From: Microbacterium testaceum
GTDB taxonomy: Bacteria; Actinomycetota; Actinomycetes; Actinomycetales; Microbacteriaceae
DNA: 64,000 nt
Direction: 5' to 3'
Assembly: GCF_001476285.1 (NCBI RefSeq)
Contig: NZ_LDRU01000001.1
Location: 1 to 64,000 of the forward strand
In this document: in pieces, positions 53,620 through 64,000 of the stretch
How positions within the stretch are numbered: position 1 is the first letter of the stretch
Layout: each line of letters starts with the position of its first letter
The notes under the pieces: model-generated
What the model was told of the DNA's origin: nothing
The model's input: the letters and a program-made list of their open reading frames with translations, nothing else
Databases searched by the model: none
Position numbers and translations under genes: made by a program

Positions 53620-54933
53620 TCAGCTGAGGAAGAGTCCCGCGAGCGTCTTCTTTCCGCGGCGCAGCACCGAGACGCCACCCGGCAGGGTGCCCTCGACGAG
53701 CGCCTCGTCGCCGGTGACCTTCTCGCCGTCGAGCGTCACTCCGCCCTGGGCGATCGCGCGGCGCGCGTCGCTGAGGCTCGACGACAGGCCCGTCGCGGTG
53801 AGCGCCTCGACGACGGTGGATCCCGCGGCGACGGTGGCGTGCGGCAGCTCCTCGAGCGCGGTGCGGAGCACGGCGGCATCCAGCGCGGTCACGTCGCCCT
53901 GGCCGAACAACGCCTCGGTCGCGGCGATGACAGCCTCGGTCGCCTCCGGGCCGTGCACGGTCGTGACGACCTCGCGCGCGAGGCGCTTCTGCGCCGCGCG
54001 GCGGAACGGCTCGGCCTCGACGAGCGCCTCGTACTCCTCGATCTCGGCGCGCGTGAGGAACGTGAACACCTTGAGGCGCTCGATCACGTCGCGGTCGTCG
54101 GTGTTGAGCCAGAACTGGTACATCGCCCACGGGCTGCACATGTCGGCATCCAGCCAGATGGCGTTGCCCTCGCTCTTGCCGAACTTCGTGCCGTCGCTGT
54201 TGGTGATGAGCGGGGTGCCGATCGCGTGGACCGACGCGCCCTCGACCTTGCGGACCAGGTCGGTGCCGCTGGTGAGGTTGCCCCACTGGTCGCTGCCGCC
54301 GGTCTGCAGCACGCAGCCGTACTGGCGGTACAGCTCGAGGTAGTCGAGTCCCTGCAGGATCTGGTAGCTGAACTCGGTGTAGCTGATGCCCGCCTCGGAG
54401 TTCAGGCGCGCGCTGACGGCGTCTTTCTTCAGCATCGTGCCGACGCGGAAGTGCTTGCCGATCTCGCGCAGGAAGTCGATCGCGCTGAGCGGTGCCGTCC
54501 AGTCGAGGTTGTTGACCATGCGGGCCGCACTGTCGCCCTCGAAGCTCAAGAAGCGCTCGACCTGGGCGCGCAGACGCGACACCCACTCGGCCACGGTCTC
54601 GCGCGTGTTGAGCGTGCGCTCGGCCGTCGGACGGGGGTCGCCGACCAGGCCGGTCGAGCCGCCGACGAGCCCGAGCGGGCGGTGCCCGGCGAGCTGCAGA
54701 CGACGCATGGTGAGCAGCTGCACGAGGTTGCCCAGGTGCAGGCTCGGCGCGGTCGGGTCGAAGCCGCAGTAGAAGACGATCGGGTCCCCGCCGAGGAGCT
54801 CGCGCAGCTCGGTCTCGTCGGTCGACACGTGGATGAGTCCGCGATAGACCAGCTCGTCCCAGACGTTGTCGAAAGTCGGGTCGTTGGCGGGCTGGAGGGC
54901 GCTCACGGGCGCCGCGTCGATCGGTGCAGACAC
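53620..54933 (-). CDS. tyrS: Tyrosyl-tRNA synthetase
   Basis: 437 residues. Class I synthetase with a HIGH-like motif in DPTAPSLHLGNLVQL, the tyrosine pocket in YTEFSYQILQGLDYLELYRQYGC (landmark SYQILQG), QWGNLTSG, and KMSKS-like KFGKSEGNAIWLD. The C-terminal S4 domain ends VLRRGKKTLAGLFLS. All catalytic elements are intact. Confidence 0.97.
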   Translation of the reverse strand: MSAPIDAAPVSALQPANDPTFDNVWDELVYRGLIHVSTDETELRELLGGDPIVFYCGFDPTAPSLHLGNLVQLLTMRRLQLAGHRPLGLVGGSTGLVGDPRPTAERTLNTRETVAEWVSRLRAQVERFLSFEGDSAARMVNNLDWTAPLSAIDFLREIGKHFRVGTMLKKDAVSARLNSEAGISYTEFSYQILQGLDYLELYRQYGCVLQTGGSDQWGNLTSGTDLVRKVEGASVHAIGTPLITNSDGTKFGKSEGNAIWLDADMCSPWAMYQFWLNTDDRDVIERLKVFTFLTRAEIEEYEALVEAEPFRRAAQKRLAREVVTTVHGPEATEAVIAATEALFGQGDVTALDAAVLRTALEELPHATVAAGSTVVEALTATGLSSSLSDARRAIAQGGVTLDGEKVTGDEALVEGTLPGGVSVLRRGKKTLAGLFLS

Positions 54934-55029
54934 CCGTTCAGGCTACCAGCGGGGGTATCGGACCCCGGATGCCAGGGCTCGGGGCGCGGCGTCCATCACG
55001 GCGGCTCGCCCTCGCGGTGGCGGAGGTCG

Positions 55030-55905
55030 TCAACCGGCGTTGACACCCCACCACACGAGGAACGCGGCTGCGAGGGCGCTCACCCAGCTGACCAGGCTGC
55101 CGATGAGGAAGTACTCGGCGCGGTTGCCGCTCCTCCCGTCGGCCGAGATCTCGGGGAAGCGGACGATGCCCTTCGCGGCGAACACCGCGGCGATCAGGGT
55201 GTACGCGCCGGCGAGGGTCAGCACGAAGACGAGGATGCGCTCGAGGGGGCCGATGAGGCGACCACCCTTGAGCACGGGGCTGGGCGTGGAGACCGGGTCA
55301 CCGGGCTCGGTCGGGGCGGGAAGCGCGTCGCTTCGGGCGCGGCGGGGCCGGTCGGCGGCGCGGAGCGCGTCTGCCGGGGGATCGTCCGCTCGGCGGGGCG
55401 CGTTCGCGGCGCCGTCGGCGACCGACGGCGACCCCGCGGCGTCCGACGGAGGGGTCTGCACGGCTTCGCGCTCCCCCATCTCGGAGCGCAGCGCGATGCG
55501 CACCACGGCATTGCCCGACTCGAGCAAGAAGACGAGGCAGCCGATCACGAGCAGGATGACGTCGACCGACACCGTGTCGGTCGGTCGATAGGTGGCCCAG
55601 AGCTCCCCGAGGGGACCCGGGCGCGGGCGACCACGGGCGATCACGACGCACGCCGCCGCCGTCAGCCCGAGCAGGGCGACGGGCCACAACCCCGCGCGAG
55701 CGGGACCGCGTTCGGGCATGACCCACGTCCAAATGGCGGCGACCGCGACGGCGAGGAGCCCCGCGATCACGGCATCCAGCCCCGCCGACACCACCACCAG
55801 TGCGACCGCCGCGAGCGTGAACGCGAGCCAACGCCGCGTGCGGACCATCTGGCGCAACAGGTCGACCGCACCGACGGCGAGCAGGAGGAGTCCCGCCGCG
55901 ATCAC
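55030..55905 (-). CDS. SatD-linked membrane protein (DUF3307-like C-terminus)
   Basis: 291 residues from a GTG overlapping the satD stop. Several helices lie in the first half; a hydrophilic Ala/Asp/Pro-rich loop (about 160-215) follows; then GGRLIGPLERILVFVLTLAGAYTLIAAVFAAKGIVRFPE and RAEYFLIGSLVSWVSALAAAF. The LIGPLER...AAKGIVRF...AEYFLIGSL pattern matches the C-terminus of the DUF3307 proteins that accompany SatD-family genes. Function unknown. Confidence 0.8.
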   Translation of the reverse strand: MIAAGLLLLAVGAVDLLRQMVRTRRWLAFTLAAVALVVVSAGLDAVIAGLLAVAVAAIWTWVMPERGPARAGLWPVALLGLTAAACVVIARGRPRPGPLGELWATYRPTDTVSVDVILLVIGCLVFLLESGNAVVRIALRSEMGEREAVQTPPSDAAGSPSVADGAANAPRRADDPPADALRAADRPRRARSDALPAPTEPGDPVSTPSPVLKGGRLIGPLERILVFVLTLAGAYTLIAAVFAAKGIVRFPEISADGRSGNRAEYFLIGSLVSWVSALAAAFLVWWGVNAG

Positions 55906-56549
55906 GAGCGCACCCCCGACGACAAAGCCGCGAACCCCTCGACGATCGCGGCGGAACCCGCCGCACTGAGGGTCTGCGACACCGCCGATTGGGTGATGCC
56001 CTCGCTCTCGGCGAGCCGGCGCTGCGACCGGCCGAGGCAGCGGCCGTACGTGAGCCGCCGCGCCCGCTCGCTCATGCCCGAGACGAGCTGATCGCGACTG
56101 AGGGCGTACGCGTTGGCGAGGGCGAGGGCGTCGGCCATGGAGGCATCCTCCCCCTCGCCGAGCTCGATCCACGTGCGCGCGAGCGGCGCGGCGCGCTGTT
56201 GTAGATGCTCAACGTGTTCGATCGCGGCGCGCGCCGCCCACCATGCGGGCCCCTCGGGGATCGTGCGATCGTCGAGCGCGATGGGCCGCACCTCCCCGAT
56301 ACCGATCCCGAAGCGGCAGTCGACCTCGTCGGGCAGGGCGAGCCGGAACAGCAGGAGCCAGCTCATCGCGGCGGGCAGCGTGGAGAACTCCCCCTGCAGT
56401 TCGTCGCCGACGACCGCCGAGAGCGGAACCGCGGCCACGGCAAGGTCTCGCTGCACGCGGTCGACGGTCTCGGCGAGGCGCTTCTGGGCGGCGGCGCGGT
56501 CGGCGAGCTGTCGAGAAGCGACGATGTCGGCGATGACGGCGATGGTCAT
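55902..56549 (-). CDS. SatD-family regulator
   Basis: 215 residues. It begins MTIAVIADIVASRQLADRAA, like SatD (xxAIIGDIxxSRxxxDR), with VVGDELQGEF as the second conserved block. A C-terminal HTH reads LGRSQRRLAESEGITQSAVSQTL. It overlaps its membrane partner by GTGA. A perfect AT-rich dyad just upstream is the likely autoregulatory site. The molecular function of SatD is not established. Confidence 0.85.
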   Translation of the reverse strand: MTIAVIADIVASRQLADRAAAQKRLAETVDRVQRDLAVAAVPLSAVVGDELQGEFSTLPAAMSWLLLFRLALPDEVDCRFGIGIGEVRPIALDDRTIPEGPAWWAARAAIEHVEHLQQRAAPLARTWIELGEGEDASMADALALANAYALSRDQLVSGMSERARRLTYGRCLGRSQRRLAESEGITQSAVSQTLSAAGSAAIVEGFAALSSGVRS

Positions 56550-56563
56550 GCCATAAGCCTATC

Positions 56564-56587
56564 GCTTATCAAACTGATTTGATAAGC
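56564..56587. promoter_or_regulatory. Perfect AT-rich dyad upstream of satD
   Basis: GCTTATCAAA-CTGA-TTTGATAAGC, 10-bp perfect arms, 15-38 bases before the satD ATG and just after the argH stop. It is far more A+T-rich than its surroundings. The SatD HTH is the natural candidate to bind it. Being between same-strand genes, it would switch satD without affecting argH. Confidence 0.7.
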
Positions 56588-56599
56588 AAATTACTGATA

Positions 56600-58039
<1,440 letters not shown>

Positions 58040-58093
58040 CTACCGAGGGCGGCCGACAGCGCCGTCGCCGTGACGAGGGCCGGCCCGCTTCGC

Positions 58094-58179
58094 GTGCCGA
58101 ACTCCGGAACAACCAGCGGTTGCCGCCGCCTCGGAGCCGGAAAACCGGCCGAACCACCAAATTCTCCGGAGTTCGGCAC
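58094..58179. repeat. Intergenic inverted-repeat element B
   Basis: Perfect 15-bp arms GTGCCGAACTCCGGA (58094-58108) and TCCGGAGTTCGGCAC (58165-58179) around 56 bases that hold an inner GCCGG-AAAA-CCGGC hairpin (58136-58149). Spacing, nested hairpin and core (CGAACTCC) resemble element A at 15863-15945. It lies in the 237-base gap upstream of argH; low-complexity CCACCG/CCGGCCA repeats fill the rest of the gap. Confidence 0.6.
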
Positions 58180-58267
58180 CGCCACCGCCACCGGCCACCG
58201 GCCACCGGCACGCCCCGCGCCTCCTCGACACCCGACAGCACCGACCCAGCCCAGCGAGGCCCGACTC

Positions 58268-62400
<4,133 letters not shown>

Positions 62401-62404
<4 letters not shown>

Positions 62405-63558
62405 GAGGAGTAGGCGCTGTTCTCGTGGACGTAATCGTGCGTGAGGTCGTTGGTGCGGATCGTGGCCGCGGCCTCGCCGACACGCAGGTCGACGACGAGG
62501 TCGGTCGCGCGGGGTGTCAGGTCGACGTCCTCACGCGGACGGTCCGGACCACCGGCGGTGCACACGCGCACGCCGTTCATCCAGACGTCGACGTCGTACG
62601 GGTCGAAGGCGGCGTCGGTCGTCCCGATCGCGGCGAGCACCCGACCCCAGTTCGGGTCGTTGCCGAAGATCGCGGCCTTGAAGAGGTTGTTCCGGGCGAT
62701 CGAGCGACCCACCACGACGGCGTCGTCCTCGCTCGCGGCGTTCACGACCCGGATGGTGATGTCATGGCTGGCGCCCTCGGCGTCGCCCTGCAGCTGTGCC
62801 GCGAGATCGTCGCACACCGCGGTGAGCGCCTCGGCGAACTCCTCGGCGGGAACCCGGATGCCACTGGCCCCGCTCGCCATCAGGGTGACCTGGTCGTTGG
62901 TCGACATGCAGCCGTCCGAGTCGAGCCGATCGAAGCTGACGCGCGTCGCCGCACGAAGCGCCGTGTCGGCTTCGGCTGCGTCGAGGACCGCGTCGGTCGT
63001 GATGACGACGAGCATGGTCGCCAAGCCCGGCGCCAGCATCCCAGCGCCCTTCGCCATCGCGCCGATCGACCATCCCGCGCCCACGTGCACGGCCCGCTTG
63101 GGCTTCGAGTCGGTGGTCATGATCGCGAGCGACGCGTCCTCGCCACCCTCGGGCGACAGTGTCGCTATCCCCTGGTCGACTCCCGCGAGCACCTTCGCGC
63201 GGAAGACCTCGTCGCCCGTGCCGATGAGGCCGGTCGAGCACACGAGCACATCGCCCGCGCCGACACCGAGCAGCTCGGCCGCGCGCTCGGCGGTCTGGTG
63301 CGTGGTCTGGAAGCCGAACGACCCGGTGAAGCAGTTCGCCCCGCCCGAGTTGAGCACGATGGCCTCGACGACGCCGTCCTTCACCACCTGCTCGGACCAC
63401 AGGATGGGGTTCGCCTTCGCCCGGTTCGAGGTGAAGACGGCGGCGCCCACCTTGAGGGGGCCGCGGTTGACCACGACGGCGACGTCGCGCGCGTGCGTCG
63501 ATTTCAGGCCGACGGCGACTCCGGCCGCCTCGAATCCGGCGGGGACGGTCACGCTCAC
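62401..63558 (-). CDS. argJ: Bifunctional ornithine acetyltransferase / N-acetylglutamate synthase
   Basis: 385 residues. The autocatalytic cleavage site is present in [19 protein letters not shown], with the nucleophile Thr in ATML, so alpha and beta chains are expected. Also DKRPARRVHVG-like [19 protein letters not shown]-like [12 protein letters not shown], and the C-terminal [14 protein letters not shown]. It recycles the acetyl group between acetylornithine and glutamate. Confidence 0.96.
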
Positions 63559-64000
63559 GGGGCGACTCCGTTCAGGGGAAGGGCGGTGGTCTCGGCGAGA
63601 CCCAGGGCGATGTTCATGGACTGGACGGCGGCTCCGGCCGTGCCCTTGACGAGATTGTCGACCGCGGCGACCGAGATCACGCGGTTCGCCGCACGATCGA
63701 TCGCGAGACCGATCGAGGCGACGTTGGCGCCGAGCACGTCGGCCGTCCGCGGGAAGACGCCGGCGGGGAGGAGCTCGACGAAGGGCTCGTCGGCGTACGC
63801 CTCCTCCCAGGCCGTGCGGATCTCGGCATCCGTCGCCCCCTCCCGGATCGGCGCCGAAGAGGTCGCGAGGATGCCCCGCGCCATCGGCACGAGCACGGGG
63901 GTGAACGAGATCCGGATGCCGTCGGCCGGCGCCCCGGCCGCCGCCAGCGCCTGCCGGATCTCGGGGATGTGCCGGTGCGTCCCGCCCACCGCATAGGGGT
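63555..64000 (-). CDS. argC: N-acetyl-gamma-glutamyl-phosphate reductase (5' end outside window)
   Basis: C-terminal 148 codons only; the frame remains open to the right edge. [34 protein letters not shown] and [17 protein letters not shown] are ArgC landmarks. Its stop overlaps the argJ ATG. Being first in the usual argCJBDF order, the operon promoter and any ArgR box should lie just outside the window. Confidence 0.95.
   Translation of the reverse strand, partial: PYAVGGTHRHIPEIRQALAAAGAPADGIRISFTPVLVPMARGILATSSAPIREGATDAEIRTAWEEAYADEPFVELLPAGVFPRTADVLGANVASIGLAIDRAANRVISVAAVDNLVKGTAGAAVQSMNIALGLAETTALPLNGVAP

Overview
The window is high-GC DNA (about 70 percent G+C by eye) with actinobacterial traits: frequent GTG starts, ATGA/GTGA start-stop overlaps, U-less hairpin terminators, a DtxR/IdeR-type iron box, a long-form LeuA, and the gene order argCJBDF...argH...tyrS...parA-scpA-scpB-rluB-tyrA-cmk-der. 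Together with the conspicuous word GGATGCC/GGCATCC this points to Microbacteriaceae, most likely Microbacterium or a close relative. That assignment is inference, since there is no rRNA in the window. It looks chromosomal; I saw no phage, insertion sequence or CRISPR.

1-10 kb: a Liv-type ABC importer (livK-G-F-H-M, minus strand, livM cut by the left edge) faces a large LuxR/LAL-type ATPase regulator. Downstream of the regulator is a tightly overlapping alpha/beta hydrolase, aldehyde dehydrogenase and Zn-alcohol dehydrogenase operon, so this looks like a regulated uptake and oxidation module for an ester, alcohol or aldehyde substrate. 10-16 kb: a small K+ channel, then an iron-boxed siderophore uptake operon (binding protein, two permeases, ATPase, siderophore-interacting reductase).

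16-19 kb: the most unusual locus. A secreted amidase-signature enzyme carries an N-terminal dockerin-like domain, and its overlapping upstream neighbour is a membrane-anchored protein with a cohesin-like domain. This suggests a two-gene, surface-displayed cohesin-dockerin pair outside any cellulosome. 19-30 kb: pyruvate:quinone oxidoreductase, an AraC/DUF2000 pair, a two-component system next to a MacB-type ABC exporter, YnfA, and a zinc-ribbon metallopeptidase.

30-42 kb: a GntR regulator diverges from leuA, which has a leader peptide with three Leu codons and alternative hairpins. Next come a large membrane protein, an acyltransferase, and a MarR-controlled TasA/camelysin-like secreted protein with a SipW-type signal peptidase fused to a secreted-type C-terminal domain. 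About 2.7 kb further on is a truncated, frameshifted copy of that fused gene; a MerR regulator and a CPBP protease lie between the copies.

42-64 kb: tRNA-Pro(GGG), small accessory genes (GNAT, S4 protein, a NUDIX/NYN-like fusion, DUF805), then a long minus-strand housekeeping run: argC (cut by the right edge), argJ, argB, argD, argF, a DUF418-like membrane gene, argH, a SatD-family regulator with its membrane partner, tyrS, a DUF4184-like gene, parA, scpA, scpB, rluB, tyrA, cmk and der. Two intergenic elements with perfect 14-15 bp inverted arms (15.9 kb and 58.1 kb) look like members of one dispersed repeat family.
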